A DNA stretch of 20,175 bases, from contig JAYTOY010000008.1 of assembly GCA_043747555.1 (NCBI GenBank), forward strand, positions 1-20,175. Reading direction: 5' to 3'. Both the position numbers and the translations under genes were made by a program. Positions 1 to 7,395 of this stretch are shown one piece after another; within the stretch, counting starts at the first letter, position 1, and each line of letters begins with the position of its first letter. Origin of the DNA: JAYWDA01 sp043747555 (GTDB taxonomy: Bacteria > Bdellovibrionota > Bdellovibrionia > Bdellovibrionales > Bdellovibrionaceae). The notes below the pieces were generated by a model. That model made no database searches. It was not told where the DNA came from and saw only the letters and a list, made by a program, of their open reading frames with translations.

Positions 1-64
1 ATTCGTAAGGCAACAACGAACCACTTAAGCCCTTTAAATATCAGAACAATCTTGAGGCGTTAAG

Positions 65-92
65 CTGCCCTAAGCACACTTAAGTGGGGCAG
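65..92 (-). terminator. Possible terminator after ychF
   Basis: An inverted repeat with CTGCCC and GGGCAG arms lies 3 bp beyond the ychF stop codon. On the plus strand it is followed by a short TTTCT, on the minus strand by a poor T-tract. It could end the ychF transcript or a transcript entering from the left edge. The rest of bases 1-95 shows nothing recognisable. Confidence 0.3.
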
Positions 93-95
93 TTT

Positions 96-1196
96 CTAAA
101 CATTAAATCTGAAAAATAAAATATCGCCGTCTTTAACAGTGTAGTCTTTTCCTTCAGAGCGATATTTCCCAGCTTCTTTAACTGCCGCTTCACTGCCTAA
201 TTTAAAAAGATCTTCACTGTGATAAGTTTCAGCGCGGATAAAACCTTTTTCGAAATCAGTATGAATCACACCGGCGGCTTGCGGAGCTTTTGTTCCTGCT
301 TTGATGGTCCAAGCACGAACCTCTTTCACTCCAGCAGTGAAGTAAGTGTGTAAACCCAGCAAGCTATAAGCCTCGCGAATTAATCTTGATAAACCAGGTT
401 CCGTCGCATTCATGCTGGCTAGAAATTCTTGTCGTTCTTCAAGTGGAAGCTGTGCAATTTCTGCCTCCATCGCTGAACAAATAATAATCGCTAAGTTGCC
501 TTCTTCTTTGGCGCGCCTTTCGACCGAGCGAACCCAGTCATTGCCACCCACCGCAAAATCGGTGTCGGATACATTGCAAACATACAAAACTGGCTTTGTT
601 GTTAGTAAATGAAGCTCTTTCATAAAGGGAGCTTCGTTTTCATCACACTGAACAGATCTAGCAGGAAGCCCTGCACTTAAAGCCTTGTGCGCTTTTTCGG
701 TCACTTCAAATTCGGTTTTTAATTTTTTATCAGTTGTTGTGCGAGCTAATTTTTCAATCCGTTTTAATTTTTTTTCAATCGAATCAAGATCAGCTAGCAT
801 CAGTTCTGTGTTGATAATTTCCATATCACGCAAAGGATCAATCGATCCTGCGACGTGAATAATATTAGGATCATCAAAGCATCGAACAACATGCACAATC
901 GCATCCGTCTGCCGAATGTGACTAAGGAATTGATTGCCCAAGCCTTCACCTTGGCTGGCACCCTTAACGATGCCAGCGATATCAACAAACTCCATCGCTG
1001 TTGGAATCACACTTTGGGGTTTTACAAATTTCGTTATTTGATCTAAGCGTGGATCAGGAATCGTTACGACGCCGATATTGGGATCAATCGTGCAAAATGG
1101 GTAATTGGCAGCTTCGGCTTTGGCGGAAGTCAGAGCATTAAACAAGGTGCTTTTTCCAACATTGGGTAAACCAACAATTCCAACTTGTAATGCCAT
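96..1196 (-). CDS. ychF: YchF/OLA1-family ribosome-associated ATPase/GTPase
   Basis: Universal Obg-superfamily P-loop NTPase that binds ribosomes. It usually prefers ATP and is linked to translation and oxidative-stress control. The 366-aa length is normal for the family. Visible motifs are the Walker A loop GLPNVGKS at residues 9-16, the switch/G3 segment with DIAG at 72-75 followed by a Gly-rich stretch, and a degenerate G4 box NVSD (208-211) in place of NKxD, which is the known reason YchF proteins lose strict GTP specificity. The C-terminal ~85 residues match the TGS domain. A good Shine-Dalgarno (AGGAG) precedes the ATG. It lies 21 bp downstream of pth on the same strand, a pairing common in bacteria, and is the last gene of the minus-strand housekeeping cluster. 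Confidence 0.97.
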   Translation of the reverse strand: MALQVGIVGLPNVGKSTLFNALTSAKAEAANYPFCTIDPNIGVVTIPDPRLDQITKFVKPQSVIPTAMEFVDIAGIVKGASQGEGLGNQFLSHIRQTDAIVHVVRCFDDPNIIHVAGSIDPLRDMEIINTELMLADLDSIEKKLKRIEKLARTTTDKKLKTEFEVTEKAHKALSAGLPARSVQCDENEAPFMKELHLLTTKPVLYVCNVSDTDFAVGGNDWVRSVERRAKEEGNLAIIICSAMEAEIAQLPLEERQEFLASMNATEPGLSRLIREAYSLLGLHTYFTAGVKEVRAWTIKAGTKAPQAAGVIHTDFEKGFIRAETYHSEDLFKLGSEAAVKEAGKYRSEGKDYTVKDGDILFFRFNV

Positions 1197-1217
1197 CTGT
1201 AACTCCTAGTGTTTAGC

Positions 1218-1784
1218 CTATATATTAAATCTTGTCGCCGCGATGTCAAAACCCTCAGTTAATAAGGTTTCAACTGCATCGACGGTTTTTTTAAGCATCG
1301 CTGGTAAAGCGGCCAGCTCTTCTTCAGAAAAACTTTGCAAAACATAATCGGCCACATTCATTTTTGGATTGAGTGGTCGACCCACGCCAATTTTAACCCG
1401 GTAGTAATCGGCTGAGGCCAATTTTTCACTAATATCTCGAATGCCGTTATGACCGCCATGCCCACGGTTTTTTTGAATTTTAAAGCCGCCAAAAGGCTGA
1501 TCAATATCGTCATGAATCACTATTAAATTTTCCATCGGAATTTTATAAAAAGCCAAAGCGGCTTGCACGGCTTCGCCAGAGCGATTCATAAAACTTAAAG
1601 GTCTGATTGTCATGACCTCTTCGTCTTCCCACATAAATTTAGAAGTTGAAGATTTAAATTCAGTTTTCACTGGAGGCTGACTGCAGGATTTCAGCAAAAA
1701 TTCGATGGCCATAAAACCCACGTTATGACGTGTAAGAGTGTACTCGTTGCCTGGGTTTCCTAATCCTGCAATTAACCAAGCCAT
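1218..1784 (-). CDS. pth: Peptidyl-tRNA hydrolase
   Basis: Cytoplasmic esterase that recycles peptidyl-tRNAs dropped by ribosomes. The 188-aa length is typical. The active-site set is intact: Asn10 in the GLGNPG motif, the catalytic His20 in RHNVGF, the FMNRSG motif and the HDDID motif, followed by the Gly/His-rich stretch GHGGHNG. The start is ATG with AAGGGG upstream. It sits between rplY (98 bp upstream) and ychF (21 bp downstream); the rplY-pth order is widely conserved. A strong intrinsic terminator lies just upstream, ending 17 bp before the start codon. Expression from the rplY side must therefore be by read-through, or a promoter must overlap that terminator. Confidence 0.97.
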   Translation of the reverse strand: MAWLIAGLGNPGNEYTLTRHNVGFMAIEFLLKSCSQPPVKTEFKSSTSKFMWEDEEVMTIRPLSFMNRSGEAVQAALAFYKIPMENLIVIHDDIDQPFGGFKIQKNRGHGGHNGIRDISEKLASADYYRVKIGVGRPLNPKMNVADYVLQSFSEEELAALPAMLKKTVDAVETLLTEGFDIAATRFNI

Positions 1785-1800
1785 GAAAACAAAGCCCCTT

Positions 1801-1831
1801 AAATAAAAAGAGCGGTTGGTGGCCGCTCTTT
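1801..1831 (-). terminator. Intrinsic terminator/attenuator between rplY and pth
   Basis: A perfect 9-bp inverted repeat (AAAGAGCGG / CCGCTCTTT) with a 7-nt loop is followed on the minus strand by a T-rich tract (TTTTTATTT). It lies about 50 bp after the rplY stop codon and immediately before the pth ribosome-binding site, so it can uncouple rplY from pth-ychF transcription. Confidence 0.85.
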
Positions 1832-1882
1832 GTAAAGTTCACTTTTGGGTTTAAAGCCCGCCAGCCGAATAAGATGAATAAA

Positions 1883-2587
1883 TTATTTTTTAGCTGCTGC
1901 CGGAGCTTTTGCACCAGCCGCTGGAGCTGCTGCTTTTGCACCCGCTGCCGCAGCCGCTGGAGCTGCTGCGCCTGCTGCTGGAGTTGCGGCTGCTGCCGCT
2001 GCATCTGCAGTTGGAGCAACCACGGCCTCTTCCTCTTGAAGATTAACAACCGCGATTGTTAATTCAGAACCAGAGATAAGTTTAAATTTTTCAGGAATTG
2101 CTAAATCAGACACGTGCAAAGCATCGCCCACACCTAAATTAGAAACATCCATTGTGAAAAACTCTGGAATATCACCAGGTAAACATTCGATTTCAATCTG
2201 ACGATTGACGACGTTCAGTAATCCGCCTTCAGCCAAACCAACTGGTTTACCTTCTAATTTAATTTCGATGCTCACTCGAACCGCTTTTTTCATATCCAAC
2301 GCAAAGAAATCAACATGCACAGGACGACGAGTGAGTGGGTGAACATCCACAAACTTAATCAATACCACTTTGCCGTTGGCGTTTTTATCAGTGCTTTTTA
2401 AGTTAAAGAGAGCATTTTCATAATTGCGAGTGTTGTACCGAACAACATCACCTTCATTAACGAAAATATTTGCGTTGTCAGTGGATCCATAAACAACAGC
2501 AGGAACTTTTCGGTCAACACGTAAAGCGCGAGAGAAATGTTTGCCAGTTTGGCGGGGTTCTACGGTCAGTTCTAGTCTTTGTTTCAT
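1883..2587 (-). CDS. rplY: Large ribosomal subunit protein bL25 (TL5/CTC type)
   Basis: Binds 5S rRNA in the 50S subunit; long forms are also called CTC, a general-stress protein. The N-terminal ~95 residues form the L25 RNA-binding domain, with a PAVVYGS segment near residue 30, followed by the TL5 beta domain to about residue 190. The protein ends in a ~45-residue Ala/Pro/Gly/Lys low-complexity tail that closes with several lysines; its codons are highly GC-rich and repetitive. The ATG is preceded by a GAGGA Shine-Dalgarno. It lies 44 bp downstream of prs, the classical prs-rplY-pth arrangement. Such tails vary between species and the low-complexity DNA could drift in length. Confidence 0.96.
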   Translation of the reverse strand: MKQRLELTVEPRQTGKHFSRALRVDRKVPAVVYGSTDNANIFVNEGDVVRYNTRNYENALFNLKSTDKNANGKVVLIKFVDVHPLTRRPVHVDFFALDMKKAVRVSIEIKLEGKPVGLAEGGLLNVVNRQIEIECLPGDIPEFFTMDVSNLGVGDALHVSDLAIPEKFKLISGSELTIAVVNLQEEEAVVAPTADAAAAAATPAAGAAAPAAAAAGAKAAAPAAGAKAPAAAKK

Positions 2588-2631
2588 GGATGTCCTCTTC
2601 CTCTTTGAAGTCGCTTCTTTTATCGAATGAT

Positions 2632-3576
2632 TTAATCGAATAAAGAGCTGACCGAATTGTTGCCGTGGATTCTTTTGATTGCTTCTGCCAGCATCGGAGC
2701 CACAGAAACAACTTCAATCTTTCCACAATTTTGCGCCGCTTCTGACAAGGGAATCGAGTCAGTCACCCACAATTTCTCAATCCGACTTTCTGACAGTCTA
2801 CTGACGGCCGGACCAGATAAAACAGGGTGGGTTGCAACGGCGAACACCCTTTTTGCACCATTCTTAAGGAGGCTGTCAACTGCTTGTGTAAGGGTTCCAG
2901 CCGTATCAATCATATCATCGATAATGACGGCCGTTTTCCCTGTCACATCTCCAATAAGATGAAGCGCTTTGGCCTCATTCGGGCCGGTTCGGCGTTTATC
3001 AATGATGGCAATCGATGCTTCGATTCGTTTTGCAAAAGCCCGACAGCGTTCAACTCCGCCAGCATCAGGACTCACCGCAACAAATTCTTCGCCAAAGCCG
3101 AAGCTGTCCCGCCAAGCTCGCGCTAAAGTAGGAATGGCGAATAAGTGATCAACGGGAACATTAAAAAAACCTTGGATTTGGGCGGCGTGAAGATCAACTG
3201 CCACCACTCGCTGAGCACCTGCGGTGGTCAAAAGGTCGGCCATACATTTCGCTGAAATAGGAGCGCGCGGAGCCACTTTTCGGTCTTGGCGGGCATATCC
3301 ATAATAAGGAATTACAGCTGTGATTTGCTTGGCAGAAGCCCTACGGAGAGCATCCAACATGATAAAAAATTCCATATAGTTCTGATTGACGGGTGGGCAT
3401 GTGCTTTGAATGACAAAAACATGCTGCCCTCGAACACTCTCATGGATTTCACACTGGATTTCGCCGTCAGCGAAAGAAGAGACTGAACAATGACCTAATT
3501 CAACGCCTGCGGCCGCCGCAACTTTTTGAGCTAAGTGGGGATTTGAATTCCCAGAAAATATCTTCAGACCGTTCAT
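2632..3576 (-). CDS. prs: Ribose-phosphate pyrophosphokinase (PRPP synthetase)
   Basis: Transfers pyrophosphate from ATP to ribose 5-phosphate, making PRPP for purine, pyrimidine, NAD, His and Trp synthesis. The 314-aa length is normal for class I enzymes. Visible motifs are the N-terminal FSGNSN, FADGE near 35-39, the flexible loop YYGYARQDRK (91-100), the catalytic His130 in DLHAAQ, and the PRPP loop around DDMIDTAGT (220-228). The start is ATG with AGGGAAG upstream. It is followed by rplY after 44 bp and preceded by rdgB after 60 bp, giving a nucleotide/RNA housekeeping cluster. Confidence 0.97.
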   Translation of the reverse strand: MNGLKIFSGNSNPHLAQKVAAAAGVELGHCSVSSFADGEIQCEIHESVRGQHVFVIQSTCPPVNQNYMEFFIMLDALRRASAKQITAVIPYYGYARQDRKVAPRAPISAKCMADLLTTAGAQRVVAVDLHAAQIQGFFNVPVDHLFAIPTLARAWRDSFGFGEEFVAVSPDAGGVERCRAFAKRIEASIAIIDKRRTGPNEAKALHLIGDVTGKTAVIIDDMIDTAGTLTQAVDSLLKNGAKRVFAVATHPVLSGPAVSRLSESRIEKLWVTDSIPLSEAAQNCGKIEVVSVAPMLAEAIKRIHGNNSVSSLFD

Positions 3577-3636
3577 AGAATCTTCCCTGGTGGAGAGTTG
3601 CCAGACGCTAACAAGGGCTTAGATTGATGTCAAAAA

Positions 3637-4230
3637 TTAGATGGATTTTAGTTTCTCTATAAACATTCTTAACGCTTGCGATCTGTGACTATTTTGATTT
3701 TTAAAGGCCGCACCCAATTCCGCAAGGGTTTTAGTTTGCCCTTCCGGAATAAAAACGGGGTCATAGCCAAAGCCTAAATTCCCGGCAGGCAGTTTCGAAA
3801 TTTGACCCTTGAAATCACCTTCAAAAACCCATTCCTGGCCATCGGGTGTGAAAATCACCATGGCACAATGGAATTTGGCATTTCGATTGGCGATCTGTTT
3901 GATCGCCATCATTTTCAGCAATTTTGAGATATTTTCAGAATCGCTGGCTTTGGGCCCAGCGTATCTGGCCGAATGAATTCCAGGCAGACCGTTCATACCT
4001 TCGACTTCTAAACCAGAATCTTCACCGATCACCCACTGCGTATTTTTAACTGATCTTAAGGTTTTAGCTTTGATGCGAGCGTTATCTAAAAATGTTTTTC
4101 CATCTTCAGGGCGCGGAGAAAATGTCCGCAGTTCGCCTTGATGATGAAGCTGTAAATCAGGAAGTGATTTTAAAATCATTTCCATTTCTTGCAGTTTGCC
4201 TTTATTCCCGGTTGCGACCCAAACTTCCAA
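3637..4230 (-). CDS. rdgB: dITP/XTP pyrophosphatase (RdgB/HAM1 family)
   Basis: Cytosolic house-cleaning enzyme that hydrolyses deaminated purine NTPs (dITP, XTP) to monophosphates and keeps them out of nucleic acids. The 197 residues match the family. Motifs are TGNKGK (7-12), the metal/catalytic EDSG (70-73), GIHSARYAG (84-92), GFGYDPVF near 153-160 and the base-recognition SHR (181-183). It lies 17 bp downstream of rph; the rph-rdgB pairing is very common and supports both calls. Confidence 0.96.
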   Translation of the reverse strand: MEVWVATGNKGKLQEMEMILKSLPDLQLHHQGELRTFSPRPEDGKTFLDNARIKAKTLRSVKNTQWVIGEDSGLEVEGMNGLPGIHSARYAGPKASDSENISKLLKMMAIKQIANRNAKFHCAMVIFTPDGQEWVFEGDFKGQISKLPAGNLGFGYDPVFIPEGQTKTLAELGAAFKNQNSHRSQALRMFIEKLKSI

Positions 4231-4247
4231 TTAAAAACTCCCGGGAA

Positions 4248-5015
4248 TTAACCCTTTAAAGGATGCTCTGGCTTCACGTGAATCGGAATTTTAAAAAAAT
4301 GCCCGATCGCTTCGCTTTGAATTTTAAATAATTGCTCAATGCCTTGGCGGGCAACCCCTAGCATTCCCATTAATTGTTCCTGGCTGAAGGGTTGATCTTC
4401 GGCGGTGCCTTGAATTTCTACGAATTTTCTGGTGTCAGTCATGACAAAATTCATATCTGTGCTGATCGAAGAATCTTCTTCGTAATCTAAATCCAACAGG
4501 ACGTTGGTGCCAAGGTTTCCTTGCAGCCCCACACTGATCGCCGCTACATAATGAGTTAATGGATTTGATTTAATTTCACTGACCGCGAGCAATTTCTCTA
4601 GGGCTAGCGCCATGGCAACAAAGCCGCCTGTAACAGCCGCGGTGCGTGTGCCGCCATCGGCGTTGATCACATCGCAATCAATCATAATTTGTTTATCAGG
4701 CATGGCTTTTAAATTCACAGCAGCTCGCAATGATCGACTGATCAATCTAGAAATTTCTTGTGTGCGCCCACTGGACATGGCTTTTTCACGCTTGATCCGT
4801 TGATGGGTGGATCTTGGCAGCATGCCATATTCTGCTGTAATCCAGCCTTCGCCTGAACCCATCAACCAAGGTGGGGCCTTAGGCTCGTAGGAAGCTGTGC
4901 AAAGCACCCGCGTTTTTCCGAATTCGACGAGAGCACTGCCCTCAGCATTCTCGGAAACATGAGGCGTAATTTTAATTGGTCTTAATTGATAATTTTGTCG
5001 TCCGTCGGCTCGCAT
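4248..5015 (-). CDS. rph: Ribonuclease PH
   Basis: Phosphorolytic 3'-to-5' exoribonuclease that trims tRNA 3' tails and forms a hexameric ring. The 255 residues cover the full family length, starting MRADGR. Clear signatures are GWITAEYGMLPRST (57-70), GR and ISRLISRSLRA (88-98), IDCDVINADGGTRTA (112-126) and the acidic LDLDYEED cluster (174-181) expected to bind metal. The ATG is preceded by GCGGGGA, and this G-rich stretch can pair with an upstream CCCGCTT (see the hairpin entry). It is the first RNA/nucleotide gene after the amidase on the same strand, 50 bp away. Confidence 0.97.
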   Translation of the reverse strand: MRADGRQNYQLRPIKITPHVSENAEGSALVEFGKTRVLCTASYEPKAPPWLMGSGEGWITAEYGMLPRSTHQRIKREKAMSSGRTQEISRLISRSLRAAVNLKAMPDKQIMIDCDVINADGGTRTAAVTGGFVAMALALEKLLAVSEIKSNPLTHYVAAISVGLQGNLGTNVLLDLDYEEDSSISTDMNFVMTDTRKFVEIQGTAEDQPFSQEQLMGMLGVARQGIEQLFKIQSEAIGHFFKIPIHVKPEHPLKG

Positions 5016-5020
5016 AAATC

Positions 5021-5056
5021 CCCGCTTTTAAAATGAATCTATAAGCTAGAAGCGGG
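5021..5056 (-). promoter_or_regulatory. Inverted repeat covering the rph ribosome-binding site
   Basis: Arms CCCGCTT and AAGCGGG, 7 bp each and separated by 22 nt, lie in the 50-bp gap between the amidase stop and the rph ATG. On the minus strand the promoter-distal arm contains the G-rich probable Shine-Dalgarno, 5 nt from the start codon. Pairing would mask it. The repeat is seen directly; a regulatory role is inferred. A weak terminator for the amidase gene is an alternative, but there is no T-tract. Confidence 0.3.
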
Positions 5057-5065
5057 CGGGGTCAA

Positions 5066-5827
5066 TCATAGGGACGAAAGAGTTTCGGATTCTGCATCGA
5101 GATATTTTAAAATGCCTTTATGAATGATTTCGGCAATTTCTTTTTGATAATGCACATCTTTTAAAAGCTGGCTTTCTTGGACGTGACTTAAAAACCCGAT
5201 CTCAATCAGCACTGAGGGGATCCGACCTTGAGAGATCACATAAAAAGGTGCTTGTTTAATGCTCACTAAGGACTTTGGCCGCGAGGTCTGCCAAGATTTT
5301 TTTAAAAGCTCGCTCAGTTCAAGACTTTTAAAAAACTTGTTTTGCCGTTGAAGGTCCTCAAGGATCGCTGCAACGTCTTTTGATTTAGAAAGAGAGTCAT
5401 CCTCATGAAATGCGTTTGAAGTCACTATCTGACTTTCTTGATGGGCAAGAAATAACGACTCTTCCTCTATGGGAAGCGGGTTTTGTACGTAAAATTCAAC
5501 CCCTCGCGCGCGCGTATCTTGAGCCGCATTAGCGTGAAGACTAACAATCAGATCCGCATTTTGAGCTTCAGCCTTGCGAACCCGTTCTTGTAAAGTAAGA
5601 CTGCGATCTTCATGACGAGTCATCTGAATAAGGAAGCGAGAATCGTTTTCAAACAGCTGCCGTAATTTTTGTCCCACAGATAAAACCAAATCGGCTTCTT
5701 TAATACCAGCGTAAACAGCGCCGTGATCTGTGCCGCCATGGCCAGGATCAATCATCACCGTCCACGTTGCGGCGGAAGCAGAAAATGAAATGGCGAGTGT
5801 AACAATAAAAATTCGAAGTTGAGCCAT
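5066..5827 (-). CDS. Periplasmic N-acetylmuramoyl-L-alanine amidase (Amidase_3)
   Basis: Zinc-dependent amidase that cuts the amide bond between MurNAc and L-Ala in peptidoglycan, used in cell separation or wall remodelling. From this start the protein has 253 residues. Residues 1-20 are a typical Sec signal peptide ending in ASA-A, followed directly by the Amidase_3 fold. Zinc ligands are visible as His30 (DPGHGG), Glu44 (GIKEADLVL) and His98 (VSLHAN), with the catalytic Glu209 in VLIEIGFLSH. The helical segment around 120-175 resembles the autoinhibitory insert of AmiB/AmiC enzymes, which are activated by EnvC/NlpD-type partners (family knowledge). The frame stays open to 5914, but the extra 29 residues would bury the signal peptide, so 5827 is preferred. 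I see no strong Shine-Dalgarno at either start. Confidence 0.92.
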   Translation of the reverse strand: MAQLRIFIVTLAISFSASAATWTVMIDPGHGGTDHGAVYAGIKEADLVLSVGQKLRQLFENDSRFLIQMTRHEDRSLTLQERVRKAEAQNADLIVSLHANAAQDTRARGVEFYVQNPLPIEEESLFLAHQESQIVTSNAFHEDDSLSKSKDVAAILEDLQRQNKFFKSLELSELLKKSWQTSRPKSLVSIKQAPFYVISQGRIPSVLIEIGFLSHVQESQLLKDVHYQKEIAEIIHKGILKYLDAESETLSSL

Positions 5828-6030
5828 GATTCTATTCTGGGGTATTTCTACTTGGTTTGAAAGAGAGAAAAAAAACAGCGACCAGGGTTCGGGGGGGAGG
5901 GGCCTGGCCGCCATGGGGGGTACTTATCTAGGTTGCAACGATGGGGCCAGGGTTTGGCACTCTGGCCTGCATTTTAAGGGAGTTGAGCCTGATTAAATTT
6001 TTGACAGTGACAGCCCTCGCCAGTAGGCCC

Positions 6031-6054
6031 GTTTAAAAAACCGTTTAAAAAACC
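6031..6054. repeat. Tandem pair of 12-bp repeats GTTTAAAAAACC
   Basis: Two identical, directly abutting 12-bp copies, each near-palindromic around TTTAAA, lie 100-125 bp before the coiled-coil start codon. The 12-bp spacing is slightly more than one helical turn, which would allow side-by-side binding of a regulator. Function is inferred only from layout. Confidence 0.6.
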
Positions 6055-6090
6055 AGACTGGTCCTAAGGGTCTTATTGTTCGAATATGGG

Positions 6091-6116
6091 TTAACTTAAG
6101 GAAATCCTTCAGTTAA
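6091..6116 (+). promoter_or_regulatory. Dyad/hairpin upstream of the coiled-coil gene
   Basis: Nested arms TTAACT/AGTTAA and AAGGA/TCCTT, separated by one T-C mismatch, make a nearly perfect 26-bp dyad 37 bp before the start codon. In DNA it could be an operator; in RNA it would form a 5'-leader hairpin ahead of the Shine-Dalgarno. The sequence alone does not tell which. Confidence 0.45.
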
Positions 6117-6153
6117 TCTGGTCTTCATCAGTGAAATATTTAAGGAGAAGGTT

Positions 6154-7395
6154 ATGGGAAAAAGTCCGTTCAAATTGCTCGTTTTTGTAGGTTTGCTTTC
6201 TTTGGGATCTGCCACCGCTCAGGCCCAAGTAGAAAATTCTCAGATTGAAGCTGAAGAGGCAACGGCTGATTCAGAGGCCGCAAAATCAGAAGCCACGGAT
6301 GTAAAACGAAAAGTAGATGATGAAAAGCGCCGTCGAGACCTTGCTTCAAACGGAGCCAAATCACTAGCGGCGAAAGCGCGCGCTATGGAAGCCCAAGCTA
6401 AAAAAGAAGTGGCCGAAGGCGAGCGAGATATTGCGCGCCTAAAACTTGAAGCGGCCGAGTTTGAACGAAATCAAAAAGTCGCAGAAAAGGAATACGCCGA
6501 AGCTCAAGAAAAAATTCGAGCGGCGCAAGAAAAAATTAAAAAAGCCAGCGAAGTTCGTAAAACTGCCGATGAAAAAAGGTCAGCTTCTGAAAAAGCGATG
6601 AAGCAAGCCCAAGATGAAATGAGAAAAACTGAGTATCAACAAAAGGATGCCGAAGAGGCTGGCAAAAAAGCCATAAGTGATTCTGAAAAAGCAAAACTCG
6701 ACGAGCGGCAAGCCGAGCAAAAATTAGCACAGACAAAACTGGCTGCACAAAAAGCCATTGCTCAAGCTAAGGCCGAGGAAAGCAAAGCCCGTCAGGAAAA
6801 AGCTCGCACCGAAGCTGAAATGAAAAAAAACGATGCTGAGATGGAAAAAATTAAACAGCAGCAAGAGCAGTCAGTTGCAACCACTAAAAAAGTCGAAGAA
6901 GAAAGAAAAAAATCAGACGGTGAGCTGAAGGACCTAGAAAAAAATGTAGAAAGTGAAAGAAAAAAACTTTCTCGGATGAAAGATGACGAAGAGAAAGCTC
7001 GCTCGGCGGCCCAAGGTTCAAAGAAAGAACTTGAAAAAAATCGTATCGTTTTATTAAAAGAAAAAGCGCAAGCTGAACTGGATGCATCCAAACTTAAAAA
7101 AGCTATCGAAGATTTCGATAGCTCAGCAAAAAAAGATGAAGAAGAAGTGAAGCGGTTAAATGAAGAGGCCAGCAAAGCGAAGACTGAAAAAGACCGGGTT
7201 CAGAAATTAATTGATCAAGCGAAGTCAGCCGCAGCAGATTCTAAAATTAAACGTGAGACCGCTCTCGCCGAGTACGAGACAGAAAAAGCAAATCTTGAGA
7301 CTGAGAAGATTAAAGCGCAAAGTTTAGGTGTCAACGTAGCCAAGGCAGAAGCTTCAGAGCCTGTTGCAAAGAAAAAATCTTCAAAGAAGAAATGA
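6154..7395 (+). CDS. Exported long coiled-coil protein, function unknown
   Basis: 413 residues. Residues 1-24 form a Sec signal peptide (Lys at 3 and 7, hydrophobic core, AQA cleavage site). Almost everything from ~26 to ~395 is Ala/Glu/Lys/Gln-rich heptad sequence predicted to form one continuous coiled coil, and the tail is Lys-rich (KKKSSKKK). There is no lipobox, no second membrane segment and no catalytic motif. The mature protein should be a long periplasmic rod. TolA-like or fibre-forming roles are possible, but the low-complexity composition makes homology unreliable. The start has a strong AAGGAGAAGG Shine-Dalgarno. The stop codon overlaps the start of the PilZ gene (ATGA), so the two are probably made together, with a hairpin 42 nt past the stop. 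The coding call is secure; the function is not recognised. Confidence 0.88.
   Translation: MGKSPFKLLVFVGLLSLGSATAQAQVENSQIEAEEATADSEAAKSEATDVKRKVDDEKRRRDLASNGAKSLAAKARAMEAQAKKEVAEGERDIARLKLEAAEFERNQKVAEKEYAEAQEKIRAAQEKIKKASEVRKTADEKRSASEKAMKQAQDEMRKTEYQQKDAEEAGKKAISDSEKAKLDERQAEQKLAQTKLAAQKAIAQAKAEESKARQEKARTEAEMKKNDAEMEKIKQQQEQSVATTKKVEEERKKSDGELKDLEKNVESERKKLSRMKDDEEKARSAAQGSKKELEKNRIVLLKEKAQAELDASKLKKAIEDFDSSAKKDEEEVKRLNEEASKAKTEKDRVQKLIDQAKSAAADSKIKRETALAEYETEKANLETEKIKAQSLGVNVAKAEASEPVAKKKSSKKK
7101..7123. repeat. Perfect 10-bp-arm hairpin inside the coiled-coil gene
   Basis: AGCTATCGAA and TTCGATAGCT are perfect inverted copies around a 3-nt GAT. They lie in-frame (encoding part of KAIEDFDSS) about 270 nt before the stop codon. 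It may be chance, an mRNA structure or a protein-binding palindrome. Confidence 0.5.

Larger units (their letters stand above)
5828..6153. other. Divergent intergenic region, repeat-rich
   Basis: 326 bp between the divergent amidase and coiled-coil genes, with no credible protein gene. In order: a dyad GGCCAG/CTGGCC (5945-5967); a TTGACA hexamer at 6001-6006 facing right, with only a weak -10 (TAGGCC) 17 bp on; two abutting 12-bp direct repeats (6031-6054); an 11-bp palindrome ACCAG-A-CTGGT (6052-6062) overlapping the second repeat; a longer dyad at 6091-6116; and a strong AAGGAGAAGG Shine-Dalgarno at 6142-6150. The layout suggests regulated rightward transcription. The regulator is unknown. 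Confidence 0.5.

Noticed and set aside
1874..2062. Cys/Arg/Ser-rich open frame on the plus strand
   Set aside because: It is the antisense of the low-complexity Ala/Pro tail of rplY; composition follows from the repetitive GCN codons, and there is no ribosome-binding site.
5828..5914. 29-residue N-terminal extension of the amidase
   Set aside because: It would place a Pro-rich segment before a textbook signal peptide; no Shine-Dalgarno supports it.
6792..7175. Ser/Phe-rich 127-codon open frame on the minus strand
   Set aside because: Antisense shadow of Lys/Glu/Ala codons in the coiled-coil gene; no start signal and implausible composition.
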